Of a stretch of DNA of 64,000 nt, positions 16,722 to 24,855 are shown in pieces. The number at the start of each line of letters is the position of its first letter. Within the stretch, counting starts at the first letter, position 1. The stretch covers positions 345,086 to 409,085 of the forward strand of contig NZ_JAERRJ010000010.1 of the NCBI RefSeq assembly GCF_016741815.1. The letters run 5' to 3'. The DNA comes from Nocardia acididurans (GTDB lineage Bacteria; Actinomycetota; Actinomycetes; Mycobacteriales; Mycobacteriaceae). A program made the translations under genes and the position numbers. The notes under the pieces were generated by a model. It ran no database searches. It was not told where the DNA came from and saw only the letters and a program-made list of their open reading frames with translations.

Positions 16722-16785
16722 ATTTCCGATCGTGCCGAGAATCGAAGCCGATTTCATATGTAAATTCTCAGCAATCCGAGGGATG

Positions 16786-17430
16786 TCACAACCCGAAGTC
16801 GGTGAAGACCTGGTAGCCGGTGGGATCGCCGGTCATCTTCCAGTGCAGTCCCTGGAGGAAGAAGCAGGCCACGAAGTTGCTGGCGGCGAAAACCAGGAGT
16901 ACGCCCGGTGTGACGGCGGCAGCCTTGCGCAGCGCGGCGGAAAGGGCTGCGGCAGTGCCGGGTTCGGCGAACGGGGTCAGGAACAGCGCGATGGCGGCGG
17001 CGAGAACCGCTGCGAGGAAAGCGATCAGCGCCCAGGTGTAGAGGTGCAGTCCGAACAGCGCACCGGCGTACCCGGGGTCCGGCGGCACGATGTGCATGAG
17101 CACCTGCGAGGCCGAGACGATGCCGCCGAGGACGGCGGCCATGATCGCCCATCCCCAGCCGGAGGCGTATTCGCGGGTGGTCACGACGCCGGTCCGCGAC
17201 CGGACGATGATGTAGGCCGGTCCGATCGCACTGAGCAGGAAGAACATTCGCTGCAGCAGGCACATGGGGCACGGGTACTCGCCGAGGCCGAACTGGAAGG
17301 TGTAGGCCCCGGCGAGGGTGGCGCACATGCCGAGCACGTAGGCGTGTGCGAACCAGAGTCCGAGGCGGTGCCCGAGTGCCCCCGCCGACGGGGAGATCTC
17401 GGCCGATGCGGGTGCGGTGACGGTGGTCAT
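16786..17430 (-). CDS. DsbB-family disulfide bond formation protein
   Basis: An inner-membrane protein of 214 residues that reoxidises an extracytoplasmic thiol oxidase and passes electrons to quinone. Four to five transmembrane helices are visible. The first redox pair is CPMC at residues 54-57, followed by LLQR, the conserved DsbB stretch. A later periplasmic Cys pair like that of E. coli DsbB is not obvious; only single Cys in FVACFFL remains inside a helix. The upstream 53-residue membrane protein probably forms an operon with it. AAGGAAT serves the ATG. Confidence 0.85.
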   Translation of the reverse strand: MTTVTAPASAEISPSAGALGHRLGLWFAHAYVLGMCATLAGAYTFQFGLGEYPCPMCLLQRMFFLLSAIGPAYIIVRSRTGVVTTREYASGWGWAIMAAVLGGIVSASQVLMHIVPPDPGYAGALFGLHLYTWALIAFLAAVLAAAIALFLTPFAEPGTAAALSAALRKAAAVTPGVLLVFAASNFVACFFLQGLHWKMTGDPTGYQVFTDFGL

Positions 17431-17458
17431 GACAGTGAATTCCTTGGGAGAGTGCGGC

Positions 17459-17620
17459 TTACAGTTCGATGCCGAAGGGGCGGCCGACGACGTGGGGGAG
17501 GAAGGCCAGTACGGACAGCCCCAGGGTCGCCGAGCACAGGGCCATGACGTAGCCGCGCGGCCAGTCGCGGATCACTGCCGCCACGCACAGGAGGATGAGG
17601 AGGAACAGCAGGGTGTACAT
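17459..17620 (-). CDS. DUF5993-like small membrane protein
   Basis: A 53-residue protein with two hydrophobic segments: MYTLLFLLILLCVAAVIRDW at the N-terminus and ATLGLSVLAFLPHVVG near the C-terminus. It ends GRPFGIEL. Small proteins of this form (DUF5993) are commonly encoded next to DsbB-type proteins. The gene ends 29 bases before the dsbB start on the same strand. AAGGA lies upstream of the ATG. Its role is unknown, perhaps a stabilising subunit of the DsbB partner. Confidence 0.75.
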   Translation of the reverse strand: MYTLLFLLILLCVAAVIRDWPRGYVMALCSATLGLSVLAFLPHVVGRPFGIEL

Positions 17621-17738
17621 GGGTTCGGTCCTTGGCTTCGTCGGTGAAATCTTCTCGATCTCACTGTCGTCCCGTCGGATCCGCGCAGGTAGTGGCCGCG
17701 CGTCGATGCACCCATAGATCCGGGCTATGAGTGTTCGA

Positions 17739-18509
17739 TCAGGTCAGGCGGGTGCCCATGATGAAGTGGATGTGATCCGAGTGGCCTTCGGAGGTGGCGT
17801 GGAAGGTCTTGAAATGGATGCGTTCGAGCTTTCCCGTTGTCGGGCAGCGGTGTTCGGCGCGGCGCTCCCAGATGAAGGTGACCTCGCCCCGATCCCACTT
17901 GCGGCGGAAGTCGGGGTAGGCGCAGAACTCGTCGAGCAGTCCGGGCAGCCAGCCCGCGCGGCTGTGCTTGCCGAGCCAGCCGCGGATGGCGGCGACGACG
18001 AGGTCGGTCTCGTGCTCCCAATCGTCCAGCAGCAGTTTGGCATTGGGGTTGGTGAACAGCCAGCGCAGCAGGTTGCCGTCCTCGGCGATGCCGGGGAAGG
18101 TGTCGGCGAAGGATTGATTGCAGGCCAGCACGTACCAGCGGGTTCCGATGTAGGCCACCGGATTCGGCTCGTGCAGGGTGAGGGCGGCGAGCATGCCCTC
18201 GGTCAGTTCGGCGCGCAACTCGTCGGGGGAGGGGAGTTCGTCGTCGAACAGGTCCGCCATGTTCATCAGGTGGCGGCGTTCGGTGGGGGTCATCGGGCGC
18301 GCGTGGTTCAGGCAGCGCATGAGCGCGTCCATGATCGCGGGTGCGGGCCGATCGCGTTTACCGCCCTCGAGGTGGGTGATGTAGCTGGCGCTCACCCCGG
18401 CGGCGAAACCCAGTTTCTCGCGCGACAGCCGGCGGTCGCTGCGTAGCCGCCGCAGCATGCCACCGAGGGTGGGCAGCTCCGGGGCTTTCGTATCGATGCA
18501 TCGTTCCAT
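17739..18509 (-). CDS. XRE-family regulator with MmyB-like ligand-binding domain
   Basis: A 256-residue transcription factor. The helix-turn-helix (about 17-70) reads LRRLRSDRRLSREKLGFAAG then VSASYITHLEGGKR. The C-terminal part (about 105-250) has VAYIGTRWYVLACNQSFADTFPG and LRWLFTNPNAKLLLDDWEHE, the hallmark of MmyB-type ligand domains. It starts just after an AT-rich stretch at 18510-18545 that likely holds its promoter. It reads away from argG. Target and ligand are unknown. Confidence 0.87.
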   Translation of the reverse strand: MERCIDTKAPELPTLGGMLRRLRSDRRLSREKLGFAAGVSASYITHLEGGKRDRPAPAIMDALMRCLNHARPMTPTERRHLMNMADLFDDELPSPDELRAELTEGMLAALTLHEPNPVAYIGTRWYVLACNQSFADTFPGIAEDGNLLRWLFTNPNAKLLLDDWEHETDLVVAAIRGWLGKHSRAGWLPGLLDEFCAYPDFRRKWDRGEVTFIWERRAEHRCPTTGKLERIHFKTFHATSEGHSDHIHFIMGTRLT

Positions 18510-18605
18510 AAGACTCGGTTAACGATAACAGCAGGTCAAGCTATCTATTTACCGGGCCGTAACCTGCGGCTCCGATGTCGGGCGCAGGTGACGGACCCCC
18601 GGTTA

Positions 18606-18641
18606 TGAATGGGCTTGCATCGTCGTGCATAATCATTTGCA
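18606..18641 (+). promoter_or_regulatory. ARG box and argG promoter
   Basis: TGAAT at 18606-18610, TGCAT at 18616-18620 and TGCAT at 18626-18630 repeat every 10 bp, and TGCA follows at 18638-18641. CATAAT (18628-18633) is a -10 hexamer overlapping the last full half site. The block TTGCATnGTCGTGCATAATCAT is the same as the one before argC apart from the marked base. ArgR binding here would block RNA polymerase. Unlike argC, the leader to argG is about 95 bases. Confidence 0.8.
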
Positions 18642-18736
18642 GGACGACGGCGGCGGGCCGCCGGGTTGCGCGGCGGCCGGGATCCCGGCCGGTCGAGACC
18701 AGACTTCATACGCACTATTCGAGGAGCACACGGACT

Positions 18737-19939
18737 ATGACCAAGCGGGTCGTACTCGCCTACTCCGGCGGGCTGGACACCTCCGTTGCCATCAGCTGGA
18801 TCGGCAAGGAGACCGGTGCCGAGGTGATCGCCGTCGCGATCGATCTCGGCCAGGGCGGCGAGGACATGAACGATGTGCGCCAGCGCGCACTCGACTGCGG
18901 TGCCGTCGAATCCATCGTGGTGGACGCGCGCGACGAATTCGCCAACGAGTACTGCCTGCCCACCATCCAGGCCAACGCGCTGTACATGGGCCGCTACCCG
19001 CTGGTGTCGGCCATCTCCCGGCCGCTCATCGTCAAGCACCTCGTCGAGGCCGCCGAATACCACGGCGCGGACACGGTGTCGCACGGCTGCACCGGCAAGG
19101 GCAACGACCAGGTCCGCTTCGAGGTCGGCATCGGCGCGCTCTCGCCCGATCTGAAGGTCATCGCGCCCGTCCGCGACTACGCCTGGACCCGTGAGAAGGC
19201 CATCGAATTCGCGGGTGAGAACAACCTGCCGATCAACGTCTCCAAGAAGTCGCCGTTCTCCATCGACCAGAACCTCTGGGGCCGCGCCGTCGAAACCGGC
19301 TTCCTCGAGGACCTGTGGAACGCGCCGACCAAGGACGTCTACGACTACACCGTCGACCCGACCGTCAACTTCGAAGCGCCCGACGAGCTCATCGTCACCT
19401 TCGACAAGGGTGTCCCGGTCGCCATCGACGGCCGCCCGGTCTCCATGTTCGAGGCCATCACCGAGCTGAACAAGCGGGCCGGCCGCCAGGGCGTCGGCCG
19501 CCTCGACATGGTCGAGGACCGGCTCGTCGGCATCAAGTCGCGCGAGATCTACGAGGCGCCCGGCGCCATCGCGCTGATCACCGCGCACCAGGAGATGGAA
19601 GCCGTCACCGTCGAGCGCGAACTGGGCCGGTACAAGCGGCAGGTCGAGCAGCGCTGGGGCGAGCTGGTGTACGACGGCCTGTGGTTCTCGCCGCTCAAGC
19701 GCGCGCTGGACGCCTTCGTGGCCGAAACCCAGCAGCACGTCTCCGGTGACGTCCGCATGGTCCTGCACGGCGGCAACGTGGTCGTCAACGGCCGTCGCTC
19801 CGACGAGTCGCTCTACGACTTCAACCTCGCCACCTACGACGAGGGCGACACCTTCGACCAGTCGCTGGCCAAGGGCTTCGTGCAGATCCACGGCCTGTCC
19901 TCCAAGGTCGCGGCGCGCCGGGATCTCGGCAAGAAGTAG
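18737..19939 (+). CDS. argG: Argininosuccinate synthase
   Basis: Condenses citrulline and aspartate with ATP to argininosuccinate in the cytoplasm. It has 400 residues, the usual length. The N-terminal ATP pyrophosphatase loop is VLAYSGGLDTSVA, the citrulline/aspartate region has GCTGKGNDQVRFE, and SPFSIDQNLWGR follows. GAGGAG lies ten bases before the ATG at 18737; the upstream extension of the frame crosses the operator and is not coding. It is the first gene of a second arginine unit with argH, separated by a methyltransferase gene. Confidence 0.97.
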   Translation: MTKRVVLAYSGGLDTSVAISWIGKETGAEVIAVAIDLGQGGEDMNDVRQRALDCGAVESIVVDARDEFANEYCLPTIQANALYMGRYPLVSAISRPLIVKHLVEAAEYHGADTVSHGCTGKGNDQVRFEVGIGALSPDLKVIAPVRDYAWTREKAIEFAGENNLPINVSKKSPFSIDQNLWGRAVETGFLEDLWNAPTKDVYDYTVDPTVNFEAPDELIVTFDKGVPVAIDGRPVSMFEAITELNKRAGRQGVGRLDMVEDRLVGIKSREIYEAPGAIALITAHQEMEAVTVERELGRYKRQVEQRWGELVYDGLWFSPLKRALDAFVAETQQHVSGDVRMVLHGGNVVVNGRRSDESLYDFNLATYDEGDTFDQSLAKGFVQIHGLSSKVAARRDLGKK

Positions 19940-19976
19940 CCTCGAATCCGGGCGTCGAACCCGGAAGGAGGCCGTT

Positions 19977-20876
19977 GTGCGCAGCGACGACGACAGCTGG
20001 GACATCACCGAGAGCGTGGGCGCGACCGCACTCGCGGTCGCGGCCATGCGGGCGGCCGAAACGCGCCGCCCCGACGCGCTGTTCGACGATCCCTTCGCGG
20101 AGACCCTGGTGGCCGCCACCGGGGCTCCGGCCTGGCAGCGCATCGGGCGCGGCGAGTTCGCGCCCGACGCGGGCTCGGCGTACGCCAGGCTCGGCGATCT
20201 GATCGTGGCGCGCACGGTGTACTTCGACGAGTACTTCCAGGACGCGCTGGCCGAGGGCGTGCGGCAGTTCGTGATCGTGGCCGCCGGGCTGGACGCTCGG
20301 GCCTACCGGCTCGAATGGCCTTCCGACGCCACGGTTTTCGAGATCGACCTGCCGAAGGTGCTGGCATTCAAGGCGGCCGCGCTGGCCGGTCGTGTGCCGG
20401 CCGTGGATCGCCGGGAGGTGGTGGCCGATCTGCGGCAGGACTGGCCGAAAGCCCTGCTGGACAAGGGTTTCGACACCTCGCGGCCGACCGCATGGCTGGC
20501 CGAGGGGCTGCTGCGCTACCTGCCCGGCGATGCGCAGGACCAGCTCTTCGACGAGATCGCCGCGCTGAGCGCGCCCGGCAGCCGGGTGGCGCTCAACATG
20601 TCCGGCAAACGCACCTCGGCCGAACTGCACGCCGACGACACCCGGTCGAGATTCATGGCCTCCCAAGGCATCTCGATCAACGTCGACACGCTCTGGTATC
20701 CCTTCGAGGGCCGCACCCACCCCGCCGACTGGTTCCGCGACCACGGCTGGACGGTGCACCCCGGTGACCTCAACGCGCTGCTCGCCGCCCGCGGCCGGCG
20801 CGCCGACGAGCTCGGGACCACCGAAATGACCCCGCACATCATCCTGACCGCCATCCGACCCGGAGGAGACAGCTAA
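19977..20876 (+). CDS. Class I SAM-dependent methyltransferase (TIGR00027 type)
   Basis: A 299-residue enzyme of a family greatly expanded in mycobacteria and Nocardia. SVGATALAVAAMRAAE and LFDDPFAETLV at the N-terminus are its signature. FVIVAAGLDARAYRLEWP is the SAM-binding loop, followed by VFEIDLPKVLAFK. The C-terminus has AEGLLRYLPGDAQDQLF. The substrate is not known for most members. AAGGAGG is five bases before the GTG. It sits between argG and argH with gaps of 37 and 3 bp, so it is likely transcribed with them. Confidence 0.9.
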   Translation: MRSDDDSWDITESVGATALAVAAMRAAETRRPDALFDDPFAETLVAATGAPAWQRIGRGEFAPDAGSAYARLGDLIVARTVYFDEYFQDALAEGVRQFVIVAAGLDARAYRLEWPSDATVFEIDLPKVLAFKAAALAGRVPAVDRREVVADLRQDWPKALLDKGFDTSRPTAWLAEGLLRYLPGDAQDQLFDEIAALSAPGSRVALNMSGKRTSAELHADDTRSRFMASQGISINVDTLWYPFEGRTHPADWFRDHGWTVHPGDLNALLAARGRRADELGTTEMTPHIILTAIRPGGDS

Positions 20877-20879
20877 GCC

Positions 20880-22301
20880 ATGACCGAGCAGCACGGCACC
20901 AACGAGGGCGCGCTCTGGGGCGGTCGCTTCGCATCCGGACCGGCCGCGGCCATGGCGGCACTGAGCAAGTCCACCCACTTCGACTGGGTGCTGGCTCCCT
21001 ACGACATCCGCGCCTCGAAGGCGCACGCCCGCGTCCTGCACAAGGCCGGGCTGCTGTCCGAGGGTGACCTGACGGCCATGCTCGCGGGCCTGGATCAGCT
21101 TGCCGCCGACGTGAACTCGGGCGCGTACGCTCCCGCCGACTCCGACGAGGACGTGCACGGCGCCCTCGAACGCGGCCTCATCGAACGGGTCGGCACCGAA
21201 CTCGGTGGCCGCCTGCGCGCGGGCCGCTCCCGCAACGACCAGGTGGCCACCCTGTTCCGCATGTGGCTGCGCGACGCCGTTCGCCGCGTCGCCGCCGGCG
21301 TCCTGGACGTCGTCGACGCCCTCGTCGATCAGGCTGCCGCTCATCCGGATGCGGTGATGCCCGGCAAGACCCACCTCCAGGCCGCCCAGCCGGTGCTGCT
21401 GGCCCACCACCTGCTGGCCCACGCCCACCCGCTGCTGCGCGATATCGACCGCCTGCGCGACTTCGACAGGCGCGCCGCCATCTCTCCCTACGGCTCCGGC
21501 GCGCTCGCCGGCTCCTCCCTCGGCCTCGACCCCGAGGCCATTGCCGCGGACCTCGAATTCGACGCCGCCGCGGCGAACTCCATCGACGCCACCTCTGCTC
21601 GCGACTTCGCCGCCGAGGCGGCCTTCGTCCTGGCCATGACCGCCGTGGACCTCTCCCGCATGGCCGAAGAGGTGATCATCTGGAGCACCCCGGAATTCGG
21701 CTACATCACCCTGGCCGACGCCTGGTCCACCGGCTCCTCGATCATGCCCCAGAAGAAGAACCCCGACGTCTCCGAGCTGACGCGTGGCAAGGCGGGCCGC
21801 CTCATCGGCAACCTCACCGGCCTGCTCGCCACCCTCAAGGCCCAACCCCTCGCCTACAACCGGGACCTCCAGGAAGACAAGGAACCCGTCTTCGACTCGG
21901 TAGCCCAGCTCGAACTGCTCCTCCCCGCCATCGCGGGCCTGGTCTCCACCCTCACCTTCCACACCGACCGGATGGCCGAACTGGCCCCCGCGGGCTTCAC
22001 CCTCGCCACCGACATCGCCGAATGGCTTGTCCGCCAAGGCGTCCCGTTCCGTGTGGCGCACGAAGCCGCCGGCGGCTGCGTCCGCGCCGCCGAAGCCCGC
22101 GGCGTGGGCCTCGACGAACTCACCGACGCAGAGTTCGCCGCGGTGGATCCCGCCCTCACCCCGGCCGTACGCGAAGTCCTGACAGTCCAGGGCTCCATCG
22201 CCTCCCGCAACGCCCGCGGCGGCACCGCGGGCGTCCAGGTGGCGAAGCAACTCGAGGAAGTCCGCAGCACCGCCGCCGAACAGCGCACCTGGCTGAACTG
22301 A
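20880..22301 (+). CDS. argH: Argininosuccinate lyase
   Basis: Splits argininosuccinate into arginine and fumarate, the last step of the pathway. It has 473 residues. The fumarase/aspartase superfamily signature GSSIMPQKKNPD is at about residues 287-298; its Ser is the catalytic acid/base. SDEDVHGALE and GRSRNDQVATLFR bind substrate. The end QLEEVRSTAAEQRTWLN is normal. The gene begins 3 bp after the methyltransferase stop, whose last codons supply the GGAGG ribosome site. Confidence 0.97.
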   Translation: MTEQHGTNEGALWGGRFASGPAAAMAALSKSTHFDWVLAPYDIRASKAHARVLHKAGLLSEGDLTAMLAGLDQLAADVNSGAYAPADSDEDVHGALERGLIERVGTELGGRLRAGRSRNDQVATLFRMWLRDAVRRVAAGVLDVVDALVDQAAAHPDAVMPGKTHLQAAQPVLLAHHLLAHAHPLLRDIDRLRDFDRRAAISPYGSGALAGSSLGLDPEAIAADLEFDAAAANSIDATSARDFAAEAAFVLAMTAVDLSRMAEEVIIWSTPEFGYITLADAWSTGSSIMPQKKNPDVSELTRGKAGRLIGNLTGLLATLKAQPLAYNRDLQEDKEPVFDSVAQLELLLPAIAGLVSTLTFHTDRMAELAPAGFTLATDIAEWLVRQGVPFRVAHEAAGGCVRAAEARGVGLDELTDAEFAAVDPALTPAVREVLTVQGSIASRNARGGTAGVQVAKQLEEVRSTAAEQRTWLN

Positions 22302-22332
22302 GGTCGCGCGCCGAACGGCCCGTACCCCGGTC

Positions 22333-22935
22333 TCATCGCGTAAACAACTCCGCCCCTATCTTTTTCGCGAGATTCTCCGGGATCGGGTAGCGCTTCTCCG
22401 GGGGGAGGAGGTCCTTGGCGCGGTCCACTCGGCCCTCGCGCAGGTGGGCGGAGATCTTGTGGGTGAGGGGGGTGAGGTCGCGGATCTCCGTGGTCCAGTC
22501 GTCCACGTAGCGTTGAACCATGCTGCGGGACAGGCCGACCTGGATGCTTCGGTGGTCGAGCTTCACGTTGCGGATCGAGTATTCCGGATCCCATTGAACG
22601 CGGACGGCGGCGTGCGGGTGCTGGGCACGCCAGTCGGCGGCGTCGGCGTATACACGGCGTTCGGGGCTGGTGAGGACCGCGTGGTCCAGCGCCTCCTCCC
22701 AGCCGGTGCGGGTGATGCGCACGGCGAGGATGCGTTCCTGGCCGGGGCTGCGCGCCCAGTTGCTGCGGTGCATGAGCCAGCGGTAGGACGGTTTGATCCA
22801 GGTCATGCGGGTGAGCGAGAAGGGGGCGACGAATCGTTGCGCGTCGAGCGCGGCGGTGGCGATGGCGGCGTTGAAGGCCTGGTACACGACGATGGTGTCG
22901 CGGTCGAAGTCGGCGCGGATCTCGTACTGATTCAT
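22333..22935 (-). CDS. DUF4291 family protein
   Basis: A 200-residue cytoplasmic protein of unknown function. The family pattern is clear: EIRADFDRDTIVVYQAFN at the start, FSLTRMTWIKPSYRWLMHRSNWA, VRVQWDPEYSI and SIQVGLSRSMVQRYV in the middle, then an Arg/Lys/Glu-rich end. DUF4291 proteins occur singly in many bacteria. It converges on argH with a 31-bp gap and is divergent from the amidinotransferase-like gene. Nothing here points to a role. Confidence 0.88.
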   Translation of the reverse strand: MNQYEIRADFDRDTIVVYQAFNAAIATAALDAQRFVAPFSLTRMTWIKPSYRWLMHRSNWARSPGQERILAVRITRTGWEEALDHAVLTSPERRVYADAADWRAQHPHAAVRVQWDPEYSIRNVKLDHRSIQVGLSRSMVQRYVDDWTTEIRDLTPLTHKISAHLREGRVDRAKDLLPPEKRYPIPENLAKKIGAELFTR

Positions 22936-23021
22936 AACGCGCGCAACAGTAATGGTCGAGGACGGCGGTCACCAGCGAGTTTTCCGGTTCTGCCCGGGCT
23001 CGGACGGGTAGGGTCCGGCTC

Positions 23022-24002
23022 ATGGTTGCTAACAGTTTGCAGGTACGAGTCGAGAGTGAGTTCGCGCCCCTTCGCACCGTGGTCGTATCCCAGAGCGAGT
23101 TCCACGCTCCGGCGCGCGCCGACATCCTCGGACATTCGATGCCGGTGGAACCCGGCGCGGTCGACATCCTGGAAGCCGTGTGGGGCAAGGACTTCGGTGA
23201 GGTCTACCCCGACAAGCAGCGACGTTTCGAGGCCGAGCGCGAGGAACTCGCCGCGGTGCTGCGCCGTCACGGCGTCGAGGTGCTGCGACCGCGACTGTTC
23301 ACCGACGTCGAGAAGCGGGCGGCCGGGGACGCCGGATACGCCAACTTCTTCGTGCGCGACCCCTGGTTCACCGTCGGTGACCATGTCATCGAGGGTGTCC
23401 TGCAGTTCCCGCACCGCCGCATGGAAGTGCTGCCCAGCCGGGATCTGCTGTGGGAACACGTGATGCCGTCGGACGCGCACTACACCGCACTCCCGCAGCC
23501 GGGCCTCGCGCCGCTCGGCCACGCCGGGCCGGGCCCGTTCCTGGAGGGCGGCGATGTGCTGGTGCTGGGCAAGCACGTCTTCGTCGGATTGTCGGGTATG
23601 GCCAGCAACGGGATCGGCTACCGCTGGCTCGCGAAATACCTGCGGCCCTTCGGATTCGAGGTGACCCCGGTGCGGCTGCCCGCACACGTCCTGCACCTGG
23701 ACTGCGCCCTGAGCCTGGTCCGCGACGGGCTCGTGATCGCCTGCCCCGAGCGGCTGCCCGACGGCCTGCCCGCACCGCTGCGCGGCTGGGAGGCCATCGA
23801 GGTCGGTGAGGACGAGGCCGCGGCCATGGCTACCAACGGCCTGCCCATCGACTCCGCCACCTACATCACCGACCCCGAATTCACCCGCGTCGGTGAGCAA
23901 CTGGCGGCACGCGGCATCACCGTCGAATACATCGACTTCTCGGTGTCGCGACTGTTCGGCGGGGCGTTCCGCTGCTCGACCCAGCCCCTGCTGCGCGCCT
24001 GA
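23022..24002 (+). CDS. Amidinotransferase/dimethylargininase-family protein
   Basis: A 326-residue protein of the guanidine-modifying superfamily, which cleaves or transfers the guanidino group of arginine or its derivatives through a Cys thiouronium intermediate. The catalytic Cys is in FGGAFRCSTQPLL near the C-terminus; the His-x-Asp pair is in HVLHLDCAL, and FLEGGDVLVLGKHVFVG is the substrate loop. Arginine deiminase, dimethylargininase or amidinotransferase cannot be separated by eye. TAGGGT at 23009-23014 lies 7 bases before the ATG, suggesting a leaderless mRNA. The nearby arg genes may be coincidental. Confidence 0.82.
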   Translation: MVANSLQVRVESEFAPLRTVVVSQSEFHAPARADILGHSMPVEPGAVDILEAVWGKDFGEVYPDKQRRFEAEREELAAVLRRHGVEVLRPRLFTDVEKRAAGDAGYANFFVRDPWFTVGDHVIEGVLQFPHRRMEVLPSRDLLWEHVMPSDAHYTALPQPGLAPLGHAGPGPFLEGGDVLVLGKHVFVGLSGMASNGIGYRWLAKYLRPFGFEVTPVRLPAHVLHLDCALSLVRDGLVIACPERLPDGLPAPLRGWEAIEVGEDEAAAMATNGLPIDSATYITDPEFTRVGEQLAARGITVEYIDFSVSRLFGGAFRCSTQPLLRA

Positions 24003-24026
24003 TCCACCCAGCCGTGGGCCGATACG

Positions 24027-24057
24027 CTGTGGCGCCCTGAAAGACAGGGCGCCACAG
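24027..24057. terminator. Bidirectional hairpin terminator
   Basis: CTGTGGCGCCCT at 24027-24038 and AGGGCGCCACAG at 24046-24057 form a perfect 12-bp stem with a 7-base loop. It lies between the convergent amidinotransferase-like gene and the small basic-protein gene. There is no U tract, as is usual in high-GC actinobacteria. Confidence 0.8.
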
Positions 24058-24066
24058 GCGCTTCGG

Positions 24067-24243
24067 TCAGCCTCTGCGGTAGTTCTGGTGCTTGGCGGCG
24101 GGCACCGAGGTGCGGCCGGGGCCGTGCACCTTGCCGCCCAGCGGCTGTTGCTTCTCGACCTTGCCCCGGCGTTCCCTGCGGGAGAGGGGGCGGTCGATGT
24201 GGTCGAGGGATTGCGGGTCCGGGGTGTGGGAATGGGTACGCAT
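24067..24243 (-). CDS. Small basic conserved-type protein, 58 residues
   Basis: A very basic, hydrophilic protein: HIDRPLSRRERRGKVEKQQ in the middle, then GGKVHGPGRTSVPAAKHQNY and a final RRG. I cannot name a family. Support for a real gene comes from a strong AGGAGG six bases before the ATG (24247-24253 on the plus strand) and from the bidirectional terminator just beyond its stop. The charge suggests nucleic-acid or ribosome contact, as inference. It has no transmembrane segment or signal peptide. Confidence 0.65.
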   Translation of the reverse strand: MRTHSHTPDPQSLDHIDRPLSRRERRGKVEKQQPLGGKVHGPGRTSVPAAKHQNYRRG

Positions 24244-24525
24244 AAGTCCTCCTGGAAAGACAGGACCGACTCACCGGAGCGAAGCCGGTCGGAATCGGAA
24301 AGCTCAACCACGGCAGGCGAACAGACGCCCGACGGGGTGGCGATGGGAATGGTGCCCCGGGCCTACGGTGTCATCGAGGACAGGTGGCGCGGGCGGGCAC
24401 GGGTTCAGGAGAACAGCTGGATCCACATGCCAACCACCATATCCACGAGTCGCGGGAATGTGCACGCTATTTTTTCGAGGCCACCGGGACGGGGTGCGCA
24501 CCCGCGTGCCAGCTATCCTCCGGCA

Positions 24526-24849
24526 ATGACTTTGCTGCTATTGGGGTTGGCCATCGTGTTCGAGGTGACGGCGACGGTGTCGCTGAAGATCTCGGAGGGG
24601 TTCAGCAAGCTGGTGCCTTCGATCATCGTGGTGATCGGGTACGGGACGGCGTTCTTCTTTCTGGCGCAGGCGCTCAAGCGGGGGATGCCCGTGGGGGTGG
24701 CCTACGGCATCTGGTCGGCGGTGGGGGTGGTCGCGGTGGCCACCATCGGCGCGCTGTTTCTGGACGAGCACGTCACGCCGGTGCAGATCGGCGGGATCGT
24801 GCTCGTCATCGCCGGGGTGCTGGCGCTGGAGCTCGGCGGGTCACGCTGA
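24526..24849 (+). CDS. SMR-family multidrug efflux transporter
   Basis: A 107-residue inner-membrane pump of the EmrE/Mmr type that exchanges protons for cationic drugs or guanidinium. Four transmembrane helices span the protein. The essential membrane Glu is residue 13 (GLAIVFEVTATVSLK). GVAYGIWSAVGVV in helix 3 is the dimer motif. The ATG at 24526 is 6 bases after TATCCT (24514-24519), so the mRNA is probably leaderless; the longer open frame upstream is not coding. It is usually a dimer. Confidence 0.92.
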   Translation: MTLLLLGLAIVFEVTATVSLKISEGFSKLVPSIIVVIGYGTAFFFLAQALKRGMPVGVAYGIWSAVGVVAVATIGALFLDEHVTPVQIGGIVLVIAGVLALELGGSR

Positions 24850-24855
24850 GGGTGG

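Noticed and set aside
19821..22250. 809-codon minus-strand open frame opposite the methyltransferase and argH
   Set aside because: Antisense of two well-supported genes; Gly/Val/Ala/Arg-rich without motifs.
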